Shown here: in pieces, positions 1 through 11,440 of the stretch
How positions within the stretch are numbered: position 1 is the first letter of the stretch
How the letters are laid out: the number at the start of each line of letters is the position of its first letter
Source of the DNA: Kappaphycus alvarezii
Taxonomy: Eukaryota; Rhodophyta; Florideophyceae; Gigartinales; Solieriaceae
Direction of reading: 5' to 3'
Assembly: GCA_002205965.3 (NCBI GenBank)
Contig: NADL03000013.1
Span: 744,001 to 808,000, forward strand
DNA: 64,000 bases
Made by a program: the position numbers and the translations under genes
The notes under the pieces: generated by a model
What the model saw: the letters and a program-made list of their open reading frames with translations, nothing else
Databases searched by the model: none
What the model was told of the DNA's origin: nothing

Positions 1-3000
1 CTTTTTTACCGAAATATTCATCTGACGAAACTTTATTTAAATTAGTCCTAGTAACCTACTAATTTCTATCGACTTTTAGACCTTTTTCTCGATATTTTTT
101 TGTACTATTCCATGACCCACTTCTATTTCATTTCTGAGCTTTAGTTTCCCTTTCAGCTCAACATATAGCTTTCGATGTTTCAAGGTGAATGAGACAGATT
201 TTATCAGAGTATTCCCCATACATGTTTGTAGCCAGCGCCGTTATATTTCCCAGAAACTCCTCATCCAGTTTGCAACTTTTTGATCAAAAATTCATTCCGA
301 AGGTGTGAATGAAGGGCAGTTTAGATACATAAATACACACTGAAAATTAATTTTAGCAGTGCAAAGCATTCTTAAAGCCCTGAAAACGTTAGTAACATTC
401 ATTGATTAAATTTCTGTGAGAATAGGAACACTATTGTCAAGTAAAATTATTTCATTAGGAACCTTATCTATATGTGATGATAGAACAGCTAGAATTAAAA
501 CCACATGTGAGGCGTGACAACATCTCTGGGTAGTTTCCAATCATCATCCCTGGTCCATTCCAATGGTGAAACATTATTCAGATATTTTTCGAAGAATAAA
601 TGGGTTCACTTTATCTCTTACGTTTTTAATGGAATACTATGTGGCTGAATCCTGTTGGAGGATTATCATTTCACATTTTTTGTGCACATTTGTTGGGAAC
701 AAGTCAAATCGGGGTTCCCCGTTGACATTTGGAGATTCTACGTCAGGTTTGTTCTGCAAGCAAAATAACCCTGATCCTTGTGGTCTAAACCAGGCCTCCC
801 CCCGATGAGAACTCCGTATCGACATCCCACTGCCATTGCATGACCCTGGCTCTTCCCCTAAAGAAGTTTTCTACACAGCCTCTCACAGCAAATTTAATGC
901 GTGATAACAGTAGAGCAGACTACTTGTTTTCAATTATTGACACCCGATTCTTGTAAAGAGTCACCCTTTGCTCCCACTTAATACTCCCTCACGGTACGGA
1001 ACACCCAGCGATACTCAGGTAATTTATAGCTAGTTTTCTGACCTTATTCTTTCCTCACTCGCTCACTGGTCTAAAGATTGATTCCGACATTCGGATAATT
1101 TGGAAAAATTAGTATCAAATGCCCGAACGGAGCGACTGCACTTTGTGTCTTGACTGCGTAGCGAAATGAAAATATTTTAAAATTGGATTTATTTTTCTTT
1201 TTTTCTGAACTGCCCCCTACTCTAGTTATACGTTCAGCTCCGAGTATTTGCATGCAAAACCAAAAAACACATTAGATTTCTCGCATTGAAATGCACAAAT
1301 TAAACTAAACTTGAAACAAAGATATTAAATACTGAACATTGAAATAGCCTTGTCTTGAAAGTATTCCATGACGTTCTTTGCAATTTTATGGCTCTCAATA
1401 GACAATCTACCGCTTTATTTAAGGTAAAAATTTGAAAAAAGAGTTCCTTGTAAAGTACGAAATCTTATAAAATTCTGGCTGGTTTCTCGCGAGTCTCTTG
1501 TGCGTGTGCTCTTGTGCCAAAAATATGATTTCTTTGTTTTTAATTCGCAAAAACACCGGAAAAGGCAATATTAATTAAAGTATTTCAAATAGTGTAGCGT
1601 CGTCCACCGATATGCTTCTTTGAGGCGATCCTGCACAGATGATCAATTTTTCCTCCTTTTTGATCCGCCGTCTAGAATATACCTTTCGATCATTTCATTC
1701 ATAGTGCTCCACACACACTCATATATTCGAAATTGGAACTATCACATCCTCCTCTTCCAGTCTTTTTGTCTACTAATCGCTTTTTATCTACATCTTAGCT
1801 TTACAACGAAGACCCCTCAACTTGGCCCATTTCAGTTACGAAAACTGATGCAGTTCCTAGACAAACAGATTCCACGAGCATTTATGTTGAATATTTTTCT
1901 TTGAAACCAGTAACATCCATACTTAGGACTGCAAATCCGTGTAAGCTTCCATCAGACGATGAGATGAACCGCCTCAATTTTAATAGAAATAAAATTACTA
2001 GCGCATCTCTTCTAGCTTGCTTCACCAATAGCTACATGAATTCTTTCTTACTGCAAGAATCGAAAAACACAGTGAAGCAGTGAGTTCAAGCAGGGCTCTA
2101 CAGATATTTTTTCGAGTTCCACCTTCGATAATGCACAGGTAAGAGCGAAGCGGATAGATAGGTCTTTATCACATATAAAATGCACCAAAGGCATATTAAA
2201 ATATACTGCATAGTGCACCCGATGTATCTCAGCCTATTAACGGTGATAATGGTGGGGTCTGTGCCACTATTAGAGGTTATTTAATCATGCAGAGTCTTAA
2301 GGAGACCGAAACTTACAACAGGAGTAAATTTTCCCGCCTGCAGAGCTAAGGATGTATTAGAACCCGCCATGAAATGGTTTGAATCTATCTTGCAGTAGAT
2401 TTATGTACTTTTGTCTAGTAGATATATTTAAAGAAACGCCAAGGTACTCGATTTATCATGACTTTTTCAATTGTTCAAAAGAATTAGATGAACTTTGCGA
2501 TACCTTGAAGAGAAGAACTAGGATATAGGAATCCGATGTGGAAAACAAAAAACAAAATTGCTTCGAGAAAAAAATGGAATCATTACGTAGGCAGAAGTCT
2601 GTTGGTATTTCAAACTGTCTACTTTTGTACTTGCCAAGAGAATCATAACATAAATGTAATACGAAGACTTTTTGAGGCCGTAGAAGGTTTTAAAACTATA
2701 TACTCTCCTCCCCATCTTAAGTTCTTGCCTTTATAGTTGAGCTGTAATGTAATCCAGTTGGAGCCAAAAGAGTACATAATAGGTAACAGTAGCTGTTTTT
2801 TTACACATATCATATCAGAAAGTGTATGTCTGGGGAACTTTTGAAGACTGTTATAATTTCACTGTGCTCAGTTCCACACTCACTCTGTATCCATATATTA
2901 CGACATAAATGTACATAATACAGGGAAATCATCCACCACATCTTTTTCACTGGCATATATTCGTCTCAAAATGAATTCTTCAATCCGTAAATATCCAGCG

Positions 3001-4215
3001 TGCTTCAACAATTACTCCACTGGATAAAATTGTTTTTCATTAATCACAAAGTAAAGAACCCAATTACTTGCCAAATTTTGTCTTGCAGTACATTAACTTC
3101 ATGCACCGTGTCCAAATTTGTATCTTACAGAAATTTAAGGTCATTTAAGGACACAAATGCACCTGAGGGGAATAAATAAAGAGATTGTGGTCGATAAAAA
3201 CTATGCAGTTTGGGTATTATATTTTATTTCCACGGTTAAAATGGGTCTTATATATCTGTTATTTAGTCCTTTAAAGCGGCAAAAATTGATGGATATGTAC
3301 CCAATGCAACACTCGAAAAGAGTTATTTCTTCCTTTGTATATTATCTCTTCTGTGGTGAGTAATCACATCTCATATGCCATCCGTTCATTAATAATTTCA
3401 GATAAATACCCAAATTCCTCCCTTATATTTTTGTACTATAGTTTCATGTTGAAAATTCAGATCGTACTCCGTTGCAATGTCTCTTTTACATAATGGAAGT
3501 CAGTTATCGTTTGTGTACCGTTAGTATAGCGTAACAGGGAATTCTAAATTACTTGTACTTCTTGCCCTGATCAGCAGCACTAGGCTGAAAATTCAGAAGA
3601 AAGCTCAAAAATTCAGGGTTGAAAGCCTTTTTTTTCGAAAAAGGCCAGATGCCCCTAAATTATGTCACTGAGACGTTTAATCGTAGGAGAATCGGCATTT
3701 ATAGAGAAATAGCCCTGTTTTTCATGGGACATAAGCTCATTCGGCTCTTTTCGACGCTCATGATACTTTCACATGAACTGTGCTACAGAAAGAAGTGAAA
3801 CTGAACTATTACTGAGAGCGATTTATGCTATTGTTCTTAATTGCCATGCATCCCTTCGAGCTCTATCTTTTTCTTTAGGCAATTCCAAGAGGTCGATCGC
3901 AAATGTATAGAATCAGAAGCTACTGCATGCAAAAGCGAGTTTCATCTTAGGGACGCGACTGCTGCAAAACATATCTAAATTAATGGCAATAAAGATACGA
4001 CAGTTGAGTTTTTTAAAGTTGTAAAGGTTAATTGGGAATAAATTAAGTACAAGAGACAAAGCTCGGCACAAGTTATACCAAAAGCAAACTTTAAAAACTT
4101 CAATATTTAAGAAAGTAAAGGAGGTTTCTGACGAATCAGGTAGCAAAAAGTATAGCTATACTTCTAAAAAGGAGCTATATAGAGGAAAGAAATGCTTTAT
4201 TGGAGCGGCTTTAGT
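1..4215. other. AT-rich stretch, no gene recognised
   Basis: I see only short reading frames in all six frames, none with a recognisable motif, consistent composition or a partner frame. The sequence is AT-rich with scattered homopolymers. No terminal repeats, tRNA-like boxes or RNA genes were noticed. Old unrecognisable repeats are possible. Confidence 0.5.
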
Positions 4216-5330
4216 GGTTTATTTTCTTACTTTCACCTTGCATGATACTGAAACAACGTTTCTGCATAGAACCCAGCAGCCTTTCGATTTCATTAAGACC
4301 TATGTTTTTCCATGAGTCAATTATGTAATCAATAAAAGGTTCAACCCATTCAAACAGCCTTCAGTGAGTGTATACTTTCCTCAAAAAAATCAATCATACA
4401 TTATCATTCAAATTGAGCTCGAGGGATGAAGCTAACCAGTCCAAGACTGATGCAAAGTCAAAGTCGTCCTGAGCTCCTTTTTTGCTATGATAGAACGCTG
4501 AAAAGTGCCCCACCTTGCGCACATTCCTATTTCAAAGGAATATCCGCTGCAAAAGGAAGCAGATGTTGCTATACTGAACTAAAGTATTTGGCACCATTTT
4601 GTTTTCCGTTAAGAATCACCAGTATCGAAATATCTTTCCTATTGAAAAAAGCCCATACTATCACAGTTTCTCTTCCAATTTTTTTTTGAAACATATTCTT
4701 TTCCCTCTGCATATTTTAGTAATTGTATGCAGTACCAATCGAGGCCGTCAAGATTAAAATTTTTTTATCGGACCAAACAAACGTTTCCCATTTACCTCGA
4801 GTCCAGATTGTTTCTTATATCGTACGATTCAAACGGTCTGTCTCATGTCTTCTGCCTAGCTGAGGTGCGCGCGATAGTCCTATAACGAACACGTGCCTGC
4901 GCGCTAAGCAAGCCGTGAACTGAAAACGTTTGCACTCGATGCTAAAGCGCTTTCACAATCCCCTCGAGCTCAAAATCAGCTTCGACGTCTCAATGCTTAT
5001 GCGCCTATTCTTACTTTCATTAACTTTGGGCGGCCTTCCGAAGCTTTTTTAGTAACTTGGTGTTTAACATCCTACCGAAAGCTTTTGACTACATCCTTGG
5101 ATAGTCCAAACTCACGTAAAATCGCTGATACACTCCAACAGTTCGAATGATGGGAGGAATTTTGGGCTTCTTCAAGGTTTGATAAAGCCAGTTTTACAGA
5201 AATTTTAAAGGTTGTGGAGCCAACTTTTGGGCTTGGGTGAGAGGCGCTTTGGACTCCCTTTGGACTGCCCTGAGCTGCTTTTGGTCCCTTACCTACATTT
5301 TTGGTCCCACGCAACTTACATTTCCCACTA
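4216..5330 (-). pseudogene. Tc1/mariner-type transposase relic 1
   Basis: Read on the minus strand this is a decayed transposase. The N-terminal part (5314 to about 5010) has a helix-turn-helix-like stretch (SVSAILREFGLSKDVVKSF) followed, after a stop, by a GRPK motif typical of the paired-like DNA-binding region. The middle (about 4815 to 4560) stays in one frame apart from stops and shows a WSDKK block in the position of the first catalytic Asp, then REKNMFQKK and VIVWAFF, matching the conserved order in Tc1-like DDE transposases. The C-terminal part (about 4380 to 4216) has the Trp-and-Leu-spaced helices before the stop (DSWKNIGLNE, LLGSMQKRC). The second Asp and the Glu region are badly eroded. 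Stops and frame changes make it non-functional. Terminal inverted repeats were not found. Family assignment rests on motif order recalled from the family, not a search. Confidence 0.72.
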
Positions 5331-5666
5331 TCGATGCTATAATTTTGTTCGCTGATTTATCAAAGACCGCCATTATTCTCTTGAATTTTTAACTTTTTTG
5401 AAGTTTTCTTTTTGTGTGAGACGTATGTTTTAAACGTTTTCTACGTGTGCCAAGCTCTGTCTCATGTACTTGATTTCCTCGCAATACACCTCTAAAAAAC
5501 AGACCTGTCGTATAAATAACCCATTATTATGCCACCATTGTACAGTGCAAACCGTGGATAGAGCAGAAGTGAGTAAAGGTTTTGCTTCTGGAAAAAAGCC
5601 TTTTTCGTTTGCGGCCAAGACTTTCAGACCCCAAGTTTCAAGTAAATATTTTGACTTTGCTCCAAA

Positions 5667-5936
5667 CTCAGTTGTACAGTACAGTACTGTACAGTACTGA
5701 TGAACTTTGTTGTGTACAGCACTGTACTGTACTGTACAATATCGAGACTTCCACAGAAATGAAACTTGCAACGTGTTCGCTTGTCAGAGAGACGACTGTA
5801 CCGCTACAGCGGAGTGCCCTAGTCTACAGTACTGTAGAGGGTACTTTATTGTGTTGTACTACAATTGGTTCTACATACAGTACGTACTGTACAGTACTGT
5901 ACAGTACAGTATGTATTGTTTGAAGTTACGCATTCT
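5667..5936. repeat. Cluster of TACTGTACAGTA palindromic repeats
   Basis: The stretch is built from overlapping copies of GTACTGTAC / TACTGTACAGTA, which are their own reverse complements. They are densest near 5675-5735 and 5875-5912, with unique sequence between. Both strands show open frames (Tyr-Cys-Thr-Val-Gln repeats) that only reflect the repeat. Similar clusters lie at 10.49-11.0 kb and 30.32-30.6 kb. Confidence 0.8.
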
Positions 5937-6219
5937 GTATACACTGTGTTCCGTACCGTAGCAGAACAGAGCAGAGCGGGAGCTGAAGAGAGACTAAACT
6001 CCGAGTTGCCTTTTAAAACTCGGGTTCACCTATCTCTGCCGCCCTCCGCCACAGCACTCCTCCTAAGCGCGCATCCCTGGTGTTAACTAACTCCTTGCCA
6101 TATTCACCCGTCTTCTCTTATGTTCGGAATAAGAGAAACCAAAAATAAATCTCTGTAGTCAGGGGCACAGTTATGAGAGTTGGTCGAGGAAATCTACGAC
6201 TGCTGGTAACAGCTCTACC

Positions 6220-7305
6220 CTAGTCTTCCTTTAACAACTTTGGTAGCGTTCTTTGCACTAGCGCTTTTGCTTCTGCACCCATTCCTACTTTGTCCAAAGC
6301 TAAAACCGTCTCTCTCAACTCCCGCATTAGCTTTGCCGAATCCTCAGTAGTAATTGCCGGCTTCGTAGATGATCCCAAGCTCTTTGGGATCCTTGGAATC
6401 ACACTGCTAGCTCCTGCCTCCGATCCAGAAACCGCCTGTGTTCCCACTGCATTTGAACTAAATACTGCACCTCCCGACACCAGATTGCCCCTTGAACTCA
6501 CCGCGCCATTTAAACTCCTGCCCGCTTCATACCCCAACGACACGTTTGAGCGGCCACTTACACCAACATTAACTCCTGTTCCTAAACTTGGACCGTAACT
6601 CATCCCTGTGCCGCTCGCCATCCCACCAGCGAAAGGTCCTTGAGCTCTCATTTGCGCTGACCTTCGAAGTTCAACCGCTTTCGCAGCCTCGACAACTGCT
6701 TCTTCTCTTAACCGATACTCTGCTCGGCGACGACGTTGCCTCCTTGCTGCGCTTGCCTCCCTTCTTCGTTTGCGTAGTGGTTGTTGGATGTCATCGTTAT
6801 CGGATATCACAATCACTTCCATGCCAGGCAATCGCGGAATCCCGTTGCTTGGTAGCGTACCACCACTAGGTATGGAGTAAAGTGGCGGCCATGTCTGTCG
6901 ACTTTGCAACTGCGACGGATCGTTTGCAGAAAGACGTGGAGTCAAAGATAGTGGCGGGGAGGGTGAAATGGGAGGAAGTGTGAGTCGGGTGTCAACAGTG
7001 CTCGGGTGAATATCCGCAATAGGTTGCGGATGCGCGCGGGAGTAAGTCCTCGGCGGCTGAGGCACTTGCTTGGGTGGAGTGGATGAGAATGGACTTCCAG
7101 TGGAGGAAGTTGTGACATTGACAACGGGAGGAGTAAAACGCGGCGTGCTATGGGGGGATGGGAGCAAGTTCAATGTAGATAGGCATGATGGAGGTGGAAG
7201 GGGTAACGTTGATGATGGCCCCGGGGCTGTCGGTGGGGGTCCAAGATACGGAATTGCAGAGGAAGTTTGTGTTTGCGGCTTCAAAGGGTGGTTTGCGCGG
7301 AGACA
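6220..7305 (-). CDS. Proline-rich protein with SUMO-interaction-like motif and C-terminal helix (unrecognised)
   Basis: This is one of the longest clean frames outside the gypsy element (about 354 codons from 7284). Residues 1-150 are Pro/Ser/Thr-rich and look disordered. At about 157-165 is VIVISDNDD, a hydrophobic core followed by acids as in SUMO-interaction motifs. Basic clusters RKRRR and RRQRRRR follow (about 171-187), then a charged helix, a Gly/Ser-rich linker, and a C-terminal helix with MRELRETVLALDKVG and an Ala/Leu tail ending before TAG. The 5' end has no ATG: the frame is open back to a stop near 7305 and the first in-frame Met is residue 155, just before the motif. An upstream exon is therefore possible. 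A nuclear protein is an inference. Its C-terminal helix recurs in the frame at 8408-8668, so the two are probably related. Function unknown. Confidence 0.55.
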   Translation of the reverse strand, partial: CLRANHPLKPQTQTSSAIPYLGPPPTAPGPSSTLPLPPPSCLSTLNLLPSPHSTPRFTPPVVNVTTSSTGSPFSSTPPKQVPQPPRTYSRAHPQPIADIHPSTVDTRLTLPPISPSPPLSLTPRLSANDPSQLQSRQTWPPLYSIPSGGTLPSNGIPRLPGMEVIVISDNDDIQQPLRKRRREASAARRQRRRRAEYRLREEAVVEAAKAVELRRSAQMRAQGPFAGGMASGTGMSYGPSLGTGVNVGVSGRSNVSLGYEAGRSLNGAVSSRGNLVSGGAVFSSNAVGTQAVSGSEAGASSVIPRIPKSLGSSTKPAITTEDSAKLMRELRETVLALDKVGMGAEAKALVQRTLPKLLKED

Positions 7306-7584
7306 TTACAAAGACTAGGAAAAGTAGTCAAACTGGTACGGAAGTTGAGCAAAGAGGAAATCGAAGAATGCGTTCAAAGGAACAACAAGGTGTGGAGAAG
7401 AAGCGATCAAAAGGTTTTGTCTGATACAATGAGGGAAGTTGTGCAACCATTTCACTTAGTGCCCAGGATAGTCGTTAAAGCTTGTGACCAACGGGTATGG
7501 CGGGAACGCCAGGCACGTGATGAACAACTAGGGGCACGAGAAGAAAGAGCACTGTGGGACGCCAAACGTATAGCATGCGTATAG
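7267..7584 (+). CDS. Unrecognised charged ORF, possible gene fragment
   Basis: A plus-strand frame runs divergently from the proline-rich gene and overlaps its open 5' end. The product would be rich in Arg, Glu, Val and Trp (KLSKEEIEECVQRNNKVW, then QARDEQLGAREERALW) and mostly helical. There is no ATG at the left end; the first in-frame ATG is near 7430. Downstream, 7652-7711 is bounded by a TTTCAG acceptor-like and a GTAAGT donor-like site and could be an internal exon, but joining them is speculative. I do not recognise a family. Confidence 0.25.
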   Translation: MCLRLQRVVCAETLQRLGKVVKLVRKLSKEEIEECVQRNNKVWRRSDQKVLSDTMREVVQPFHLVPRIVVKACDQRVWRERQARDEQLGAREERALWDAKRIACV

Positions 7585-7711
7585 GATTGTCAACTCGGGC
7601 TGAGACACCAACACTTGCAAACTCTTAACATCTATGTTTTTCTGGATTTCAGGAACAATGCCACAGATGATCTTACATCAATGCATCGAAAGCAACTTCT
7701 CAATGCGTCTT

Positions 7712-8405
7712 CAAGGTAAGTATGCACGTATACAGGCCGTCGTTTTGAATTCCAACGCAGGCACAACTTTCCTGGGAGAAAAAAATCATACGGCTAAGAT
7801 AACGCAAGAAGACAGCTAGAATGTCTTTCGCAAAAGAGCAAGTCGATTGAAACTAAATCCTGAGTGGCAAACGGGTTTACATTTGCTAATACCCATTGAG
7901 GCCCTGCAGGACATAGCAAGGAGAGAAGGGTTTGCCCCCTTCTGCCTGCAATGCCTGCTTTATCCAGCAAGGCCATCAGGATGTGATGCTCGTCCGATTT
8001 GATATGTCGATTTTACGACCTTCGGCAGATTCTCTTCTTTCTCTCTTCGGAAGTGACCAAAAGTCCTTGTCTCAACCAAATCCACCTGCCGCTAAGAGAC
8101 ATCCTTCCTCTCCTTGATTTTTTTTGAAGTCACCCTGTGCAAGCTCAATTCGTCCCTCGCTTATTTACTCGGATGGCGCAATTTTCCTTTCCTCCTACAA
8201 TTAACCTATTTCATCGAACGATGCCTCATTGGAAACGCCCTGTTAATAAAACAAAACGAACAGATTCCTGTCAGTCAGTAGAGCAAAATCGAGGGAACAT
8301 CTCCATCAGCATAAGGTGCGATCAACTGCTGTCATACTGTAACTTTGTCGTTATCATGTTCGCAAGAGTATCTGCTCGTCATAGCGAATGTCCGTAAGTA
8401 CTGTA
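7712..8405. other. No gene seen
   Basis: Only short frames in conflicting directions are present, with no recognisable motifs. The stretch separates the proline-rich gene from the related minus-strand fragment that follows. Confidence 0.4.
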
Positions 8406-8407
8406 CT

Positions 8408-8668
8408 TCAACGTCTCGCTTGACTGTGGTGTTTGCCAAAGATTACTTGGGATGATACCCAGCAATCAACTATTGTGAGGAATCGCTGCATGACACGCTC
8501 CGCAACGACAGTCATTCCCGCTTCACGCAACGCAATCGCAGACTGACGCAGCTCCCTCAGAAGATCTGTACTGATCTCCGCCTGACTTTCATACCTATTT
8601 CTACTACTGTCTTCATCACTCAAGATCAGTACGTCATGCCTTGAGCATTTCTGTCGTGCGTTTCGCAT
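8408..8668 (-). CDS. Fragment related to the 6.2-7.3 kb protein (acidic motif plus RELR helix)
   Basis: An ATG at 8668 opens a frame of about 86 residues. It carries DVLILSDEDSS, again a hydrophobic core followed by acids, and then LLRELRQSAIALREAGM with an Ala/Val-rich tail. This aligns by eye with the C-terminus of the protein at 6220-7284 (same RELR, ALxxxG spacing). It lacks the proline-rich part and basic clusters. It follows the broken gene at 8686-9370 on the same strand and may be its last exon or its continuation after a frameshift. Function unknown. Confidence 0.45.
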   Translation of the reverse strand: MRNARQKCSRHDVLILSDEDSSRNRYESQAEISTDLLRELRQSAIALREAGMTVVAERVMQRFLTIVDCWVSSQVIFGKHHSQARR

Positions 8669-8685
8669 CAATCTCCCACCCGCAT

Positions 8686-9370
8686 CTAGGGAGCTATATC
8701 CATTTCACTTTGTGTCAGCGTGCATTGCCTACCAGATTTCAACGCCCCTTTACCCGCTGCGCGCAGTTTCTTCTCTGACACCCATAGCGGCTTTTCATTC
8801 GAATCACAGAATCTCTTCCGTGGTGGCTGCTCATGAAACAGGGAACGTCTGTCCATGCCTTCTTCTTCTTCACCTGCCCTCATTTCGCACTCCGGAAAAT
8901 TTGGAAAGGAGTCACGGCTAACACTTGCATGACCCCTTCCTTCCTCAGCCAGTACTGCCGACTTCTCTCTGTTGCCTTCCCAATCCTTCCAGTCCCCGTC
9001 CCTACTTTCAAATCCTTGAATTCGATTCCTCTCCCCTCTAAAACTACAAACGTTGCCCAAACCAGAAACGTTTCCATTCCCATAGATGCTACTACACTCT
9101 GATCTTTCGCTCCCATCACGTCCATGTAAGCTCTCCCCATTGCATCAAGCTCTTGTGAAATGTGGAACATGCTGCCGTCATTGAGTGAGACTCTCCTCTC
9201 CATCGCAATTCTTTCACAATTCGCGCCAAGAATTCAAGTTCTGCTTCCTCCTTGATACCCTCAACATGCTCTCTCCAGAACTCGATCATCTTGACAAAAT
9301 CTACAGCATCTGATGTTTCCAGAGAAATCGGTTGTGCGGCTGCTCCCATGGAAAACTCACAATATTCCAT
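8686..9370 (-). pseudogene. Unrecognised minus-strand gene in three overlapping frames
   Basis: Three minus-strand frames follow one another: ATG at 9370 (about 84 aa, acidic helical, ISLETSDAVDFVKMIEFW), ATG at 9203 (SMFHISQELDAMGRAYMDVM, then METFLVW), and a frame open from 9060 to 8686 (acidic block AGEEEEGMDRR, then PPRKRF). They lie in different frames but read like successive parts of one protein, so either short introns or single-base indels separate them. The basic/acidic composition suggests a nuclear protein. No family recognised. The related fragment at 8408-8668 continues on the same strand. Confidence 0.35.
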
Positions 9371-9778
9371 CACCAAGCTCTCCCTACCAGCTCGCGTTTC
9401 TCTTCTCCCAAGAGTAGAACCTTCACCTCTTTATTTCCAAATGAACTCGATAAGCACCTTTTTGCTGGGTTTGGATTCGCGGAATAAACAGATATTCGAG
9501 AATTGGTGGTTTGGGTTGTGGAAGCAAGTCTCGTGAGCTGCCCTCACTTGTTTCGCACTTCAATATTGTATTTGCTTTACACTATTTTTGCATGCACCGC
9601 CGCCCACCAACTTTCCCTTGCCCTTACTTTCCGTTTTACCGGGGAGTAATAGCAAAGACTGTTGAGGACGCAATGGAGCCCAAGTTTGACTCTGCAATCC
9701 CACTGGACTGACCGGACAGTTACATCTCTGCATTTAAATGCCAACAGGCAGGCAATACAGTGCTCCATTCATTTTTAC

Positions 9779-10339
9779 TTAACTTTGCACCTTCTGTAGT
9801 CCTTGCCTGGCGGCAAATGCGGACATACAATTGGAACAGACTGTGAAGGTGTTGATGGATGGAATAGGCGAGATGCGAAAGGGATCGCGTGCGGACGCGA
9901 GTTGAGATAGTGGAAACAAGTCGCTGTTCAAATGGTAGGACTGGGAAGGTGCGGGAGGGGATTGGAGCCAAAGCGAGAGGATGCTGAGAATATTTTTTGG
10001 AGAAAGGGGGGGTACAGGAGGGAGATTAGGTGGCCGGGGAAGGTGAATGTGGTAAAAGGTCAGAGAAGGCGTGGAAGCGGGGCGGGGAGATGAAGGTGGA
10101 TGTATGGCGGCGGTAGCATTTGATATTAATGCGACGAGGTTGTGGCGGCGAATAGATTTGGCTGGTGGGGCGAGTTTGATGGGAGAGAGTCGAGGGCTGA
10201 ACGGGAGGTCGTGCGGATTTATGCGAATAAGAACTTCCGTTGAGGGTGGGAGTGGGGTCGGATGGGAGGTTATGTTTGAGACAATTGAAAAGAAACGGCG
10301 CGGAACTGGTTTCGGATGAACGTAACGAAAGGATTTCAT
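9779..10339 (-). CDS. Proline/serine-rich 186-residue protein (unrecognised)
   Basis: ATG at 10339 and stop at 9779. The N-terminus MKSFRYVHPKPVPRRFFSI is basic and aromatic; the body is rich in Pro, Ser, Leu and His with low-complexity stretches; the C-terminus has a CSNCMSAFAARQG segment with a single CxxC pair. No domain recognised. It sits inside the 5.4-11.0 kb island, just left of the second palindrome cluster, on the same strand as its neighbours. The Pro-rich composition resembles the N-terminal part of the protein at 6.2-7.3 kb. A strand-biased composition could by itself keep this frame open. Confidence 0.35.
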   Translation of the reverse strand: MKSFRYVHPKPVPRRFFSIVSNITSHPTPLPPSTEVLIRINPHDLPFSPRLSPIKLAPPAKSIRRHNLVALISNATAAIHPPSSPRPASTPSLTFYHIHLPRPPNLPPVPPLSPKNILSILSLWLQSPPAPSQSYHLNSDLFPLSQLASARDPFRISPIPSINTFTVCSNCMSAFAARQGLQKVQS

Positions 10340-10491
10340 TTCGGTCCAGTTATTTCCTCAACAGAAAATTATGGTTTCACGGCGGTGTGGAAAGCTGACG
10401 GAAATCGGATTTGATTGCCATGCCCACTTGCGGTTCTGAGAATTCATCACGAAGAGTAAACATCGTTGTCGTCATTAGCTATTGCTTCGCA

Positions 10492-10998
10492 ACAGTACTG
10501 TACAGTACAGTACCCATCAAGTGTACCTTCAGCAATGATTAAGCATATACCGTAATACTCTCTTGAAATAGTTTATATGCCACCATCTCGTGTACTACAC
10601 AGCACTGTACTGTACAGTGCAGTTCAGTACTGACAGTACAGTACTTTACTGAGTTTCATCGAATGCACTACAGTGCTACTGTACCATCGAATGCAGTACT
10701 GTTAGGGTGGGTGCATTTAGAGGTAGTTTCGCTAATCCAAATGTTTGTACTGTTTGTTTTGTATTTCAAATTCAAGTATTTATCTTTTTGACCGCTACTG
10801 AAAGGTAGCGGATATATGCTCCTAGGGCCAGCTAGGAGGTCTATATGAACGCGTGTACTTCCGGGCCCTGGACCATGGAAGGAAATCAGATTGTGCAAAC
10901 ACAACTTGGTCGAACGCCTGTGGCTAACTTCTGGAAGTAGCTGAAACAGTGCAGTACTACTGTACTGTAAATGGCATTGTACAGTACTTTACGGTACC
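10492..10998. repeat. Second cluster of TACTGTACAGTA palindromic repeats
   Basis: Palindromic GTACTGTAC units recur at about 10493-10515, 10597-10650 and 10950-10995. A short direct repeat (catcgaatgca) lies at about 10656 and 10684. With the cluster at 5.7-5.9 kb these bracket the GC-richer island carrying the SUMO-motif proteins. Confidence 0.7.
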
Positions 10999-11440
10999 AG
11001 AGCCAATTGAGGCAAAGCCATGCATAAATCAAAAGGAAAACGGTTATGCAATTAAATTGCCGATAAAGTCTGTGGGGAATCTTTTAATGTGTTCAAGAAA
11101 CTCAACCAAACAGATAGTGATACTCATTCAGGTAAAAATCTCTCGGTACTGTGCAATGCTGTACTTTACACCCCCGCTCGCTCGATGCCATCAAACATCT
11201 TCAAATCACAGTTCCTTCATAAAAACTTGTTTATTTTAAAAAAAACTGCTCAACTTGTTCTCTGCCCCAAGAAATGCTTAGAACAATGAACTTGCGAGTG
11301 TAACAACTTTCGTCAAAATCGATTTCAAGGGGAAAATATGGGGTGATTTAATATTTGAAAGATATTGTCGGTTGTCAAAGGTAATTTTAGTCATACTGTA
11401 GCACATTTATAATTTCAACCCAAAAGTCCATGGAAAATTT

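Noticed and set aside
5430-5961. Overlapping 78-113 residue ORFs on both strands rich in Tyr-Cys-Thr-Val-Gln
   Set aside because: They only translate the TACTGTACAGTA palindromic repeat, which has no stop codon in several frames.
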